64,000 bases of DNA from positions 3,102,001 to 3,166,000 of the forward strand of contig NZ_CP040936.1 of assembly GCF_006352025.1 (NCBI RefSeq), written 5' to 3'. Below the pieces are notes generated by a model that saw only the letters and a list, made by a program, of their open reading frames with translations, made no database searches and had not been told where the DNA came from. Positions 42,433 through 51,253 of this stretch are shown here, one piece after another (within the stretch, counting starts at the first letter, position 1; each line of letters begins with the position of its first letter). Origin of the DNA: Hymenobacter sp. DG01. Its GTDB lineage: Bacteria > Bacteroidota > Bacteroidia > Cytophagales > Hymenobacteraceae. Position numbers and translations under genes: made by a program.

Positions 42433-43533
42433 CTACGCCCCGTTTTGCGCAAACTCACTCCATTTGGATAACAGAAACTCGAAATCAGCTGGCAGCTCCG
42501 CTTCAAACTGCATCTGCGTGTGGGTTACTGGGTGCTCGAAGCCCAGTGATTTGGCGTGCAGGGCCTGTCGTGGCATAGCACCCAGCATTTTCTCGGCAAA
42601 CGTCTTGTAGGCACCCGTTCGCTGCCCATATACGATCTTGTCGCCTCCGTACGTGGCATCGCCAAACAAGGGATGCCCAATGTGTTTCATATGCGCCCGA
42701 ATCTGGTGTGTACGACCGGTTTCGAGGTTGCACTGGAGCAGGGCTACCTTACCAGCAAATGATTGCAGCACTTTATAGTGCGTGACGGCATGCTTGCCAT
42801 AATCACCGTCAGGAAATACGGCCTGCACCTTTCGGTCTTTCAGGCTGCGCCCAATGTGTCCCTGGATGGTGCCTTGCTCCTCCTTTGGCACCCCCCACAC
42901 CAAGGCCAAGTAGGTGCGCTCGATGGTATGATGAAAGAACTGGTTGGAAAGATGAGTCATAGCAAATTCAGTTTTACCAATCACCAGCAGCCCGGAAGTG
43001 TCTTTGTCGATGCGATGTACCAGCCCGGGCCTTATTTCACCGTTACGGCCCGTAGGAAGGTTCTGCAGGTGATAAGCCAGCCCATTTACCAGCGTCCCGT
43101 TCCAGTTGCCATACGCCGGATGTACCACCAGCCCAGCGGGCTTGTTTACGATCAACAACTCTGCATCTTCGTAGCGAATATCGAGGTCCATGGGCTCCGG
43201 CACTACCTTGAACTCACGGGGCGGCTCCGGCAGCGTAATCGTAATAACATCCAGGGGTTTTACCCGATAGTTCGACTTTACGGGTCGGTCGTTCACCTGC
43301 ACTGCCTCTGCCCTAATAGCATTCTGGATGCGTGTGCGGGAGGTACTGGGCAGGCGGTTCAGCAGAAACTTATCCAGGCGCAGCAATTCCTGCCGCCGGT
43401 CGGCCCGAATCCGGTGGTGCTCATATAACTCGTCTCCGTCCTCATCATCCTGCGCTTCGTTTGCTCCAGAGGGGTAGCCGGAGTTATTCGCATCAGCAAT
43501 GGGGTCAGGAAATTCTTCTGGATCGTGGTACAT
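42433..43533 (-). CDS. RluA-family pseudouridine synthase
   Basis: Isomerises uridines in 23S rRNA (RluD-like). ATG 43533 (MYHDPEEFPDPI) gives 366 residues; the frame opens at 43605 without similarity. An acidic N-terminal extension is followed by an S4 RNA-binding domain (RLDKFLLNRLPSTSRTRIQN). The catalytic domain has the motif VHRIDKDTSGLLVIGK, whose Asp is the catalytic residue, and the C-terminal motif ETGRTHQIRAHMKHIGHPL. The S4 domain and overall length favour the RluC/RluD type. Its stop lies 4 bases from the shared terminator. Confidence 0.94.
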   Translation of the reverse strand: MYHDPEEFPDPIADANNSGYPSGANEAQDDEDGDELYEHHRIRADRRQELLRLDKFLLNRLPSTSRTRIQNAIRAEAVQVNDRPVKSNYRVKPLDVITITLPEPPREFKVVPEPMDLDIRYEDAELLIVNKPAGLVVHPAYGNWNGTLVNGLAYHLQNLPTGRNGEIRPGLVHRIDKDTSGLLVIGKTEFAMTHLSNQFFHHTIERTYLALVWGVPKEEQGTIQGHIGRSLKDRKVQAVFPDGDYGKHAVTHYKVLQSFAGKVALLQCNLETGRTHQIRAHMKHIGHPLFGDATYGGDKIVYGQRTGAYKTFAEKMLGAMPRQALHAKSLGFEHPVTHTQMQFEAELPADFEFLLSKWSEFAQNGA

Positions 43534-43585
43534 GAAACGTAGTCGGGCAGTGAGCAGACAGCCCCGTTCGGCTGGGTGTCTATAT

Positions 43586-43624
43586 AAACAACACAGCCGA
43601 AGCATTGCTTCGGCTGTGTTGTTT
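43586..43624 (-). terminator. Terminator after the first OmpH gene
   Basis: Eighteen-base perfect arms AAACAACACAGCCGAAGC and its complement with a 3-base loop, starting 28 bases past the OmpH stop codon. Confidence 0.85.
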
Positions 43625-43651
43625 CAGGAAGAATAAGCGGCGGCGGCCGTA

Positions 43652-44290
43652 CTATTTCTTCGTCTTGGTTTTGGTTTTTGTGGCGGAGTTAGCCGTGGGG
43701 GTAGCGGCGGCTGGGCTAGCAGCCGGGGTAGCTACCTTCGAGGCAGCGGCAGCAGCGCCGGGCGTAATGCCCATTTTCTTCAGAATCAGGTCCGAAACGT
43801 CGCCATCCTTGGGGCCGTGCAGCAGCAGAGGACTGTCACCATCCGAGTTCAGGATGTAGGTATAGCCGTTCTCATCCGCTACAGCATCAATGTTTTTCTG
43901 CAGCTTATCCAGGGCCGGCTTCAGCAGGGTCTGCTGCTTCTGCTGCAGCGAAACCTCAGCGTTCTGCTGAAACTCCTGAATCGACTGCTGCAGGTTTTGC
44001 AACTCCTTTTCCTTGTCGGCGCGTACCACTTCCGTCATGGTGGTAGCACCTTTCTGGTAGGCTTCCGCTTTGGTGCGGAATTCGTTGCCTTTAGCATCAA
44101 GCTGAGTTTTGAGCTGGGTGCTGTAGTCCTTCAGCTGCGACTCAATTTGCTTGCTCTCGGGCATCTGGCTCAGCACGTACTGTACGCTGGTATAGCCAAT
44201 TTTCAGCGGAGCAGCCGTCTGTGCCATCGAAACCGTAGCCGTAGAGAAGGTAAGAGCGGCAGCAGCCAGCGCAACGCGGAATTTGTTCAT
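43652..44290 (-). CDS. OmpH/Skp-family periplasmic chaperone 1
   Basis: A 212-residue Skp-like chaperone that would escort unfolded outer-membrane proteins to BamA. ATG 44290 (MNKFRVALAAAALTFSTATV) gives a signal peptide ending near SMAQ; an ATG four codons earlier is possible. The Skp pattern is KIGYTSVQYVLSQMPESKQI, then a long Gln/Glu/Lys-rich coiled coil (about 45-130), then the beta strand NGYTYILNSDGDSPLL. The C-terminal tail is low-complexity Ala, Thr, Pro and Lys. It is last in a bamA-ompH-ompH set. Confidence 0.92.
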   Translation of the reverse strand: MNKFRVALAAAALTFSTATVSMAQTAAPLKIGYTSVQYVLSQMPESKQIESQLKDYSTQLKTQLDAKGNEFRTKAEAYQKGATTMTEVVRADKEKELQNLQQSIQEFQQNAEVSLQQKQQTLLKPALDKLQKNIDAVADENGYTYILNSDGDSPLLLHGPKDGDVSDLILKKMGITPGAAAAASKVATPAASPAAATPTANSATKTKTKTKK

Positions 44291-44330
44291 GGTGGTCATC
44301 AAAAGGAAAAATGTCAGAGAGTTAGATGCG

Positions 44331-44338
44331 CAAAGTTA
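44331..44338 (-). promoter_or_regulatory. -7-like box before the first OmpH gene
   Basis: The minus strand reads TAACTTTG (exact TAnnTTTG), 40 bases upstream of the chosen ATG and overlapping the stop of the preceding ompH gene. It could be an internal promoter; no -33 partner is seen. Confidence 0.35.
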
Positions 44339-45019
44339 GTTTTTTCGGGTTGCCGGCCGCGGAGTCGTGCGGGTGGGCTGCTTGGTGCGGGTAGGTGCTG
44401 GTTCATCTTCCGTTGCCGTTTCCCCGCCGGGAGCCTGAGGAGTAGCCACCGCCCGAACGGTGCCTTTCTGGGCGGGCTGGTTGCGTTCTTCCGAGGCCAG
44501 CCCCAGTTCTTCCAGCACAAACTCCGTGTAGTCGTGCACAGGGTTGGTATAGAGCATGGTCAGGTCGCCGGACTTATCGAATACTATAGCCAACTGTTTT
44601 TTCTTGGCTACTTTTTCAATGGCCTCAAACACCTGATCCTGCACCGGCTTAGTCAGTTCCTGCCGCTTCTTGAAGAGTTGGCCCTCAAAACCGAAGATCT
44701 TGTTGGAGTAAGCTTTAATATCCTGCTCCTTCTTCAGAATCTCATCTTGCCGCTTCTTCTTCATCGGCTCTGTAAGAACCACTTCTTCAGCCTGATAATT
44801 CCGATACAGCTTATCCAAGTCTTTTTTTTGCGCCTCAATGTCTTTCTGCCAGTTACCGGAAAGAGTATTGAGTTCCTGCTGGGCCTGGGCATAGGCCGGC
44901 ATTTTGCCCATAATAAATTCGGAATCGACGTAGCCGAACTTCTGAGCATCGGCCGCCTGAGGGGCTGCTACCAGCAGGAACAGCACTGCGGCTGCTACCC
45001 ACGAAAACATCTTGTTCAT
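44336..45019 (-). CDS. OmpH/Skp-family periplasmic chaperone 2
   Basis: A 227-residue paralogue, directly downstream of bamA. The signal peptide is MNKMFSWVAAAVLFLLVAAP with cleavage near ADAQ. The Skp pattern is KFGYVDSEFIMGKMPAYAQA, a coiled coil of Gln/Lys/Glu (about 45-135), then KKQLAIVFDKSGDLTMLYTN. The C-terminus is a flexible Thr/Pro/Arg tail (TRTKQPTRTTPRPATRKN). Two different Skp proteins after bamA are usual in Bacteroidota. The stop lies 46 bases before the start of the next chaperone gene. Confidence 0.92.
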   Translation of the reverse strand: MNKMFSWVAAAVLFLLVAAPQAADAQKFGYVDSEFIMGKMPAYAQAQQELNTLSGNWQKDIEAQKKDLDKLYRNYQAEEVVLTEPMKKKRQDEILKKEQDIKAYSNKIFGFEGQLFKKRQELTKPVQDQVFEAIEKVAKKKQLAIVFDKSGDLTMLYTNPVHDYTEFVLEELGLASEERNQPAQKGTVRAVATPQAPGGETATEDEPAPTRTKQPTRTTPRPATRKN

Positions 45020-45061
45020 ACGGTAAAAAAAGATGAAGTGTCGCTGGCCGCACCGCCGGGC

Positions 45062-47587
45062 TTAGCGGATCTGCTGACCAATAATGAAGTGGAACATGCC
45101 CTTGTCTTGCTTCTGACCGCTGGTGTAGATCGGCACTTTGTCGAAACCCCAGCCATAATCGAAGCCTAGCAAACCAAATGCCGACATGAAAATGCGGGCT
45201 CCTACCCCGGCCGAACGGTACAACTTGTAAGGGTTATAGTCGGTGTAACGTTCAAAGGAGTTACCAGCTTCCGCGAAGCTCAGCACGTACACTGTGGCTG
45301 CCGGATTCAGGCTGACGGGGTAGCGCATTTCCAGCACAAACTTGTTGTACACTACGCCCCCGTTCGAGTCGCGGCGGGAGGCCGGCAATGAGCCGCCCGT
45401 ATCGTCATTGGGGTCGGCGTAGCCGCGCAAGCCTACGTATTCCGTACCTACCAGGAAGTTGGAAGACCCACCGTATCCAAGGCCGGAGCCCCCTAGCTTA
45501 AACCGCTCAAACGGCCCTATTTCGCGGCTGGAGTTGTAGCTACCAATGAAACCGAAGTGGGCCCGGGTGTTAAGCACCAGCTTACCTATCACGGGGCTAA
45601 ACCACGAAGCATCGAACATCCACTTATGGAACTCTACCCACTCGTTTACATTCGGGTGCGAGCCGGGGAAAACGGAGTAAGGCGGTGTCAGGCTTACGCT
45701 CAGCGCCAGCGAGGAGCCCCGCCGCGTAAACGTCGGGTTGTCGATGCTATTGCGGGAAAGCGTGGTATTAAGCGTGATGTTGTTGGCGTTACCGTTCTGG
45801 AAGTTCTGGAAGAACGTATAGTTCTGCAGCTTGTACTGGCTTATGGAAAGCGAGTTGCTCAGCGTGAAGTAGTCATCAGGCCAGCGCAAACGGCGGCCCA
45901 GGCTCACGGAAGCACTGTTTACCTTGATAAAGCTGCCTGTTTCAGCGTTGAAATTGGTGCCCAAGCGCTGAATGCTCTTGTTCAGGCTTACTGATAGAGA
46001 GTTGGGCTTGCGGCCACCTAGCCAGGGCTCCGTGAAGGAGAAAGAATAAGCCTGATACTGAAGACCGTTGGCCTGTACGTTCAAAGCCAGACGCTGTCCG
46101 TCGCCGGCCGGTACGGGCGTCCAGTTACGCAGGGAGCCGGCCTTACGCAGCGAAAAGTTATTAAATACCAGCCCGACTGTGCCGATAAATCCCGCGTAGC
46201 CGCCCCAGCCACCAGACAACGTAATCTGGTCGGAAGGTTTCTCTTCCACCGTATAGTTGATGTTCACGGTGCCGTCGGCCTGGTTAGGCACTGGGTTCAA
46301 TCCGATTTTTTCCGGGTCAAAATAACCGAGTGTGGCGATTTCGCGCTGGCTGCGAATCAGCTGCTCCCGGCTGAAGTTGTCGCCGGGCAGGGTGTAGAGC
46401 GCCCGGCGCACTACGTGGTCGGAAGTTTTGGTATTGCCGGCAATGTTCACATCCTTGATGCGCGCCTGCACCCCTTCCGTGATGCGCATCTCAATATCGA
46501 TGGAGTCGCCCTCAACCTTGGTTTCTACCGGTTCAATCTGGAAGAACAGGTAGCCATCGTTCATGTAGAGCGAGGTCACGTCCTGGCCCGTGGGGTTATA
46601 GTTCAGGCGCTTGTCCAGCGTTTCCTTGCTGTACACGCTACCCTCCTTGATGCCCAGAACGGAGGCCAGCGTTTTATCGTCGTAGAGGTAGTTGCCCTTC
46701 CACGAAATGTTGCGGAAATAGTACTTGGGGCCCTCATCTACCCGAATAGTCAGGCGCAACCCGTCCCCAACGCGCTCCAGCGTATCCGACAGCACCACGG
46801 CGTCGCGGTAGCCTTCCCCATTGTAAAACTCAATGAGCTTCTGCTTATCATCGGCAAATTCCTTTGTCTGAAATTTGCCCGAGTTAAAGAACTTTGGAAA
46901 CTTCTTTTCCTTGGTTTTCTTGAGTTTGCCCTTCAGTTTGCTATCCGAGTAGGCCGTGTTGCCCTCGAAAGCAATTTCCTTGATTTTGACTTTAGCCCCT
47001 TTATCAACCTTGATGTTAAGGGTCACACTGTTTGACAACGAAGAGTCGGGCACTTGGGTGATAGTGACCTTGCTGTCGAGGTAGCCTTTGTTGGTGTAGA
47101 ATTTCCGGACCTGGGCACGGGTGTTACTGAGCAGGGCATCGGTTACTACCTTGCCCCGTATCAGCTTGATCTTGTTTTTCAGGTCATCAGCCTGTCCTTT
47201 GCCTATGCCCGAGAACTCGAACTTAGACAGCCGGGGGCGCTCCTTTAGGTTGAAATCCAGAAAAACGCGGGAACCTTCGGTACGCGCGATGCTTACACTT
47301 ACATCACCAAGAATACCCTGGTCCCAGAGCCGGCGGATAGCTTTGCCTATTTCCTCGCCCGGAATGGTAATCGGGTCACCTATTTTCAACCCGGTCAGGC
47401 CAATCAGCGTATTGGCATCAAGGTAACGGGCACCGCTAATCGAAATCCCTCCCAAGGTATAGCGCTGAGGTTGCTCACCGGCTGCAGCAGGAGCCTGCAC
47501 CTGCCCAAGGGCACTGGTGGCGGGCGCAGCGCCTAACGTTAGCGCAAGGGCGGCTACCGGAATAATCTTATGATAGGAAGAACTCAT
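45062..47587 (-). CDS. bamA: Outer-membrane protein assembly factor BamA
   Basis: The core of the BAM complex, which inserts beta-barrel proteins into the outer membrane. It has 841 residues. A signal peptide (MSSSYHKIIPVAALALTLGA) precedes five POTRA domains (about 40-430), visible from repeats such as RYTLGGISISGARYLDANTL and ARIKDVNIAGNTKTSDHVVR. The barrel of about 400 residues follows, with the family strands SLSVSLNKSIQRLG and LVGTEYVGLRGYAD. The C-terminus ends in IIGQQIR, close to the usual aromatic end. It lies between uppS and the two Skp genes, all on the minus strand. Confidence 0.96.
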   Translation of the reverse strand: MSSSYHKIIPVAALALTLGAAPATSALGQVQAPAAAGEQPQRYTLGGISISGARYLDANTLIGLTGLKIGDPITIPGEEIGKAIRRLWDQGILGDVSVSIARTEGSRVFLDFNLKERPRLSKFEFSGIGKGQADDLKNKIKLIRGKVVTDALLSNTRAQVRKFYTNKGYLDSKVTITQVPDSSLSNSVTLNIKVDKGAKVKIKEIAFEGNTAYSDSKLKGKLKKTKEKKFPKFFNSGKFQTKEFADDKQKLIEFYNGEGYRDAVVLSDTLERVGDGLRLTIRVDEGPKYYFRNISWKGNYLYDDKTLASVLGIKEGSVYSKETLDKRLNYNPTGQDVTSLYMNDGYLFFQIEPVETKVEGDSIDIEMRITEGVQARIKDVNIAGNTKTSDHVVRRALYTLPGDNFSREQLIRSQREIATLGYFDPEKIGLNPVPNQADGTVNINYTVEEKPSDQITLSGGWGGYAGFIGTVGLVFNNFSLRKAGSLRNWTPVPAGDGQRLALNVQANGLQYQAYSFSFTEPWLGGRKPNSLSVSLNKSIQRLGTNFNAETGSFIKVNSASVSLGRRLRWPDDYFTLSNSLSISQYKLQNYTFFQNFQNGNANNITLNTTLSRNSIDNPTFTRRGSSLALSVSLTPPYSVFPGSHPNVNEWVEFHKWMFDASWFSPVIGKLVLNTRAHFGFIGSYNSSREIGPFERFKLGGSGLGYGGSSNFLVGTEYVGLRGYADPNDDTGGSLPASRRDSNGGVVYNKFVLEMRYPVSLNPAATVYVLSFAEAGNSFERYTDYNPYKLYRSAGVGARIFMSAFGLLGFDYGWGFDKVPIYTSGQKQDKGMFHFIIGQQIR

Positions 47588-47596
47588 GTTCTGTGA

Positions 47597-48343
47597 TTAC
47601 GAAATGGTTAGCTGCTCACTGGTTTTCCCGAACCGGCGCTCCCGCTGCTGGTAGGCTCGCAGGGCGTCGTAGAAATGCTCACGCCGGAAATCAGGCCACA
47701 GCAAATCGGTAATAAACAGTTCCGTGTAAGCCAGCTGCCACAACAGGAAATTACTAATGCGCTGCTCGCCACTAGTGCGGATCAGCAGTTCAGGGTCCGG
47801 AATTCCGGCCGTCGAGAGAAAGCCGGCCAAGGTCTGTTCCGTTATCTGGGCGGGCAGTAGCCGGCCAGCCGCTACCTCAGCAGCCATGCGCTGGGCCGCC
47901 TGGGTTAAATCCCAGCGGCCACTGTAGCTGAGAGCCAGCAGCAAGGTAGTGCGGGTGCCTCCTTTCGTGAGCTCTATTGCCTCAGCCAGCTCCTTCTGGC
48001 AGGAGGCAGGCAGATTCTCAATCTGACCAATAGCCTGCAAACGGATGCTGTTTTTCAGCAGAGTAGGTGTTTCCTGCCGGATAGTATGTACCAGCAACTG
48101 CATAAGCGCCATCACCTCGTGAGCCGGCCTCGACCAGTTTTCGGTTGAGAAGGCATACAGCGTCAGGTAGCGGACCCCTACTTCGGCAGCAGCTTCCACG
48201 GTTTCGCGCACGGCCGTGATGGCACTTTGGTGCCCGAAAATGCGTAAGCCACCCTTTTGCTTGGCCCAGCGGCCATTGCCATCCATGATGACAGCTACGT
48301 GAGCGGGAATATTCTGGGAATCGATTTCGGACCGGACGGCCAT
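47597..48343 (-). CDS. uppS: Isoprenyl transferase (undecaprenyl diphosphate synthase)
   Basis: Makes the C55 lipid carrier for peptidoglycan and polysaccharides. ATG 48343 (MAVRSEIDSQNIPAHVAVIM) gives 248 residues; the frame is open to 48394. Family motifs: VIMDGNGRWAKQKG, with the catalytic Asp and the phosphate-binding Gly-Asn-Gly-Arg-Trp, YLTLYAFSTENWSRP, and the terminal RTSGEQRISNFLLWQLAYTE plus WPDF. The stop is 10 bases before bamA, so uppS-bamA-ompH-ompH is likely one operon. Confidence 0.96.
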   Translation of the reverse strand: MAVRSEIDSQNIPAHVAVIMDGNGRWAKQKGGLRIFGHQSAITAVRETVEAAAEVGVRYLTLYAFSTENWSRPAHEVMALMQLLVHTIRQETPTLLKNSIRLQAIGQIENLPASCQKELAEAIELTKGGTRTTLLLALSYSGRWDLTQAAQRMAAEVAAGRLLPAQITEQTLAGFLSTAGIPDPELLIRTSGEQRISNFLLWQLAYTELFITDLLWPDFRREHFYDALRAYQQRERRFGKTSEQLTIS

Positions 48344-48437
48344 CAGGACTTTTAGTGTAAAGAGGCCGCAAGTTACGTAAATGGTTGCATTCAAGCCTGC
48401 CCAATAACGAGTTACTGCAACGGGCCATAATACGAAC

Positions 48438-48466
48438 AGCCCCCGGCACTTAGTATGTCGGGGGCT
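48438..48466 (-). terminator. Terminator after the first PorG-like gene
   Basis: Arms AGCCCCCG and CGGGGGCT with a 13-base loop, about 45 bases past the stop of the gene at 48512 and ahead of uppS. Confidence 0.65.
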
Positions 48467-48511
48467 ATGCTATTTATGTTGCCTGGTAGGCCGCTGCAGC
48501 CGCAGGAAAGG

Positions 48512-49267
48512 TTAATCTTTCCTACCGGTGGCCTGCCCCGTCTCCGGGCAACGGATTTTGTAGAAAGTATAGGAAATGCTCAACCCGTTGTAGAAGTACC
48601 AGTCCTGGTCATTCGGGTTACCCAGCAGGTCGTTCTGGCTCCGCGACTTGCCATCTATGTGGTCCAGAGCATCCGTGAATGTTTTGCGGGCACCTGCTTC
48701 CAGCCCCAGGTTCCAATGCTCCGATAAGGCGTATTTGAACCCTAACCCAGCTGGTATAGAAAGGCTGATGAGTCCGGCCTTCCGGTCCAGCTGCGGATTA
48801 GCACTGCTGGTCGTTTGGGTATTGGCATAAAACCCGGCCAGCCCTACGAATACATAAGGGGTAAAATGGACTTTATCCCGGCGGTTGTGGTAGTCAAAAA
48901 AGTTATACTCTACTACCCCGGATGCCTCCAGCAGGCTTCCTTTCATGTTAGCTTGGCGGTAGGAGGCTAGTGGGGGGTTACGCTTGTTTATATCCCTTAC
49001 GTTGCCATCGTCGGCACGCAATAAACCAGCAGTGAAACTAGCTCGGAGCGTTATCGGCGCCGACACATCTTTTCGGTAGAAAGCAGCAAGGGCAGGGCGG
49101 TTATTCCGGAACTGGTAGTGAGGCGAGAGTTCCCCTTTATAGGTCAGCCCTCCTAGGCCGATTCCTAATTCGCTGGTGTTTTGAGCCGCTGCGGTGCAGG
49201 CAAAAAAAACACTCCCCACCGGCAGCAGGCCAGTAAGGAGTGTTTTGAAGCGCTTCGAATACGTCAT
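48512..49267 (-). CDS. DUF6089/PorG-like outer-membrane protein 1
   Basis: A 251-residue exported beta-barrel. The signal peptide is MTYSKRFKTLLTGLLPVGSV, with cleavage near CTAAAQ. The mature part opens with the DUF6089 pattern (SELGIGLGGLTYKGELSPHY) and contains NFFDYHNRRDKVHFTPYVFV and FKYALSEHWNLGLEAGARKT. In Porphyromonas gingivalis, PorG (a T9SS outer-membrane component) is encoded just before uppS and bamA, as here, which supports a T9SS role. It could instead be a general OmpA-like barrel. Confidence 0.82.
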   Translation of the reverse strand: MTYSKRFKTLLTGLLPVGSVFFACTAAAQNTSELGIGLGGLTYKGELSPHYQFRNNRPALAAFYRKDVSAPITLRASFTAGLLRADDGNVRDINKRNPPLASYRQANMKGSLLEASGVVEYNFFDYHNRRDKVHFTPYVFVGLAGFYANTQTTSSANPQLDRKAGLISLSIPAGLGFKYALSEHWNLGLEAGARKTFTDALDHIDGKSRSQNDLLGNPNDQDWYFYNGLSISYTFYKIRCPETGQATGRKD

Positions 49268-49270
49268 TAG

Positions 49271-49300
49271 ACTGGCTGTTGATGAAAACTGACAGCCAGT
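49271..49300 (-). terminator. Hairpin between the two PorG-like genes
   Basis: Arms ACTGGCTGT and ACAGCCAGT with a 12-base loop. No strong T run follows, so it may attenuate rather than terminate. Confidence 0.45.
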
Positions 49301-49307
49301 TTACTGG

Positions 49308-50198
49308 CTATCGGAACTTGGGGCTTCTTACTCGCGGAGCGAGAATATAGTTTACTGATATACCCAGGGTGGTGTACCAGTCTTTTTCGTTGCTCTTACC
49401 ACGCATCTCACCGGTCTGAAACGACTCATCGTAAGTGCCGGGGTAGCCAGTAGTGTTGCCGCCCGTAATGTAGTGACCAAAGTATTTGGCTGCATCCGAC
49501 TGCAGGGCAGTAAGGGGAGCGTAGTTGCCGCTTACGTCGTCAAGATAGTCAGTAAACGTTTTGCGGAAGCCAAGCTCCAGACCGATGTCAAACTGCTTGT
49601 TCAGCTTGTAACGGGCGCCGGCGCCGAAAGGAATGACAAACTGAGTTTGGGAGTACGCCTCCGACTGTCCTTCGGTTCTTAACGGTTGCAGGGCTACATA
49701 ATTGCCATTTGCATCCAAACCTTTAGGGTTGTGGTGAATTACGCCAACGCCAGCGAATACGTAAGGAACGAAGTCAGGACGGCGAATGTAGTTATTGCGG
49801 TTTTCGATCAGATCGAACACACCCGTAGCGGACAGTTCCAAGATGTCGTTACGGAAGTTCATGTTCCGGTTGTAACGAAATTTTGCGTCTGGGTCGTTCT
49901 GATCAGCTGCTTTCGCGTCATCGCCGGTGATACGGCCATAGGAAAGAGCGGCACGGCCCGAAATGCGGGGAGCAAAGCGGCGCGTAAACGTCAGACCCAG
50001 GTTGGGGCGGGTTGCACCAGCCCGGAAGCTAGGAATGCTGGGCTTGGGGGTAATGTCCCCGAAGTAGTTCATCGCATTCAGGCTCACGCCAACGGAATTG
50101 TACTGCTTCCGCTTGCTGAATTGCTGTGCACTCGCTTCCGTTGCTACCAGTGCGAGGACTAGCAGCAAGGCCGTAGTGTAGGTGAAGAGTTGCTTCAT
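49308..50198 (-). CDS. DUF6089/PorG-like outer-membrane protein 2
   Basis: A 296-residue paralogue of the next gene downstream. The signal peptide is MKQLFTYTTALLLVLALVAT with cleavage near ASAQ. The mature part begins QQFSKRKQYNSVGVSLNAMN and YFGDITPKPSIP. It has the shared segments LSATGVFDLIENRNNYIRRP, DFVPYVFAGVGVIHHNPKG and YKLNKQFDIGLELGFRKTFT. Compared with the first copy it has a longer loop region near 205-260. It is likely an outer-membrane barrel related to PorG. Which copy, if either, is the T9SS component cannot be told from sequence alone. Confidence 0.84.
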   Translation of the reverse strand: MKQLFTYTTALLLVLALVATEASAQQFSKRKQYNSVGVSLNAMNYFGDITPKPSIPSFRAGATRPNLGLTFTRRFAPRISGRAALSYGRITGDDAKAADQNDPDAKFRYNRNMNFRNDILELSATGVFDLIENRNNYIRRPDFVPYVFAGVGVIHHNPKGLDANGNYVALQPLRTEGQSEAYSQTQFVIPFGAGARYKLNKQFDIGLELGFRKTFTDYLDDVSGNYAPLTALQSDAAKYFGHYITGGNTTGYPGTYDESFQTGEMRGKSNEKDWYTTLGISVNYILAPRVRSPKFR

Positions 50199-50268
50199 AT
50201 TAAGCGAAGGTTAGAAATATTCTGGTTGAAGAATGCGCGAATTGTACGGGCACGGTCGCAGTCAGCAG

Positions 50269-50276
50269 CAAAAGTA
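50269..50276 (-). promoter_or_regulatory. -7 box of the second PorG-like gene
   Basis: The minus strand reads TACTTTTG (exact TAnnTTTG), 70 bases upstream of the ATG at 50198, in an AT-rich gap. No -33 match at the usual distance. Confidence 0.4.
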
Positions 50277-50322
50277 GAAGATGACTTCAACTTAAAAAAC
50301 TATTAATGGAAATTCTCTATGC

Positions 50323-51216
50323 TTATATAGGTATGCCAGCGGGGTTTCGGCGGTCCAGACCCCAGTTTAACTTACTGCGCAAAGTACTCAGGAAGTTAAC
50401 GTGATTCAGCTTTACCAGACGAGCATTGAAATTTTCCCGGCGAACGGCAATCTGAATTCCGGCTTCCACGGTTTGGGAACGGGAGTCAAGCGAGAGCAGA
50501 AAGTTATTGCTCCGACCTTCTATTTCGAAGGAGATGACACTCCGATCCGACACAATGAGAGGGCGTACGTTCAGATTGTGGGGACATACGGGAGCAATAA
50601 TAAAATTGTTTGTCTGGGGTAGCATAACCGGCCCGCCGCAGCTCAGGGAATAGCCCGTGGAGCCGGTTGGTGTTGCTACAATTAAGCCATCGGCCCAGTA
50701 GGAATTCAGGTACTCGCCATCAATGTAGGTGTGCACCACAATCATGGAGGAAGTATCGCGCTTCAGGATACTGAACTCATTGAGTCCGAAGTTGATACTA
50801 CCAAACGTATCCGGATCCGTATCGACCCGGATGAGGCTCCGGTCTTCCAGCACGAAGTGACCTTTGAATAGAGAATCCAGGGCGGGCAGAATCTTATCGG
50901 GCGAAATGGTTGCCAGAAAGCCGAGCCGACCGGTATTAATACCCAGGATTGGGATTTGCAAAGCCCCGACGTACGTAACGGTGTCCAGCAGCGTACCATC
51001 GCCGCCGATGCTAAGCACGAAGCGAGTTCCTTGCAGGGAGTTACTACGGTTGAAGGTAGTAATGCCGGCCGGCAGCTCCATCCGCTCGCTCAGATAGGCA
51101 TGAAACGAGTCCAGAATGCTGACTTCGGCCTGACGCCGTACCAGTTCATTGATCATCTCCCGCATTGCCGGCGTCAGATCATCGCTGAACGGCTTACCCA
51201 GTATGGCAATTTTCAT
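50323..51216 (-). CDS. nadK: NAD kinase
   Basis: Phosphorylates NAD to NADP. ATG 51216 (MKIAILGKPFSDDLTPAM) gives 297 residues; the open frame reaches 51312 without similarity. Diagnostic motifs are SIGGDGTLLDTVTYVG (the GGDG loop), LNEFSILKR (NE/D motif), and TPTGSTGYSLSCGGP, followed by ISFEIEGRSNNFLLSLDSRS. In Bacteroidota this gene is commonly found in the same neighbourhood as CBS, PorG, uppS and bamA genes, and that order is kept here with one added barrel gene. Confidence 0.95.
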   Translation of the reverse strand: MKIAILGKPFSDDLTPAMREMINELVRRQAEVSILDSFHAYLSERMELPAGITTFNRSNSLQGTRFVLSIGGDGTLLDTVTYVGALQIPILGINTGRLGFLATISPDKILPALDSLFKGHFVLEDRSLIRVDTDPDTFGSINFGLNEFSILKRDTSSMIVVHTYIDGEYLNSYWADGLIVATPTGSTGYSLSCGGPVMLPQTNNFIIAPVCPHNLNVRPLIVSDRSVISFEIEGRSNNFLLSLDSRSQTVEAGIQIAVRRENFNARLVKLNHVNFLSTLRSKLNWGLDRRNPAGIPI

Positions 51217-51253
51217 ACTCAAAACGTAACCTGACCATAAGCTGGCCGGATGG

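Noticed and set aside
43817..45169. 450-codon plus-strand frame opposite the OmpH genes
   Set aside because: It crosses two real genes and their gap on the other strand and shows only Leu/His/Gln-rich sequence without motifs.
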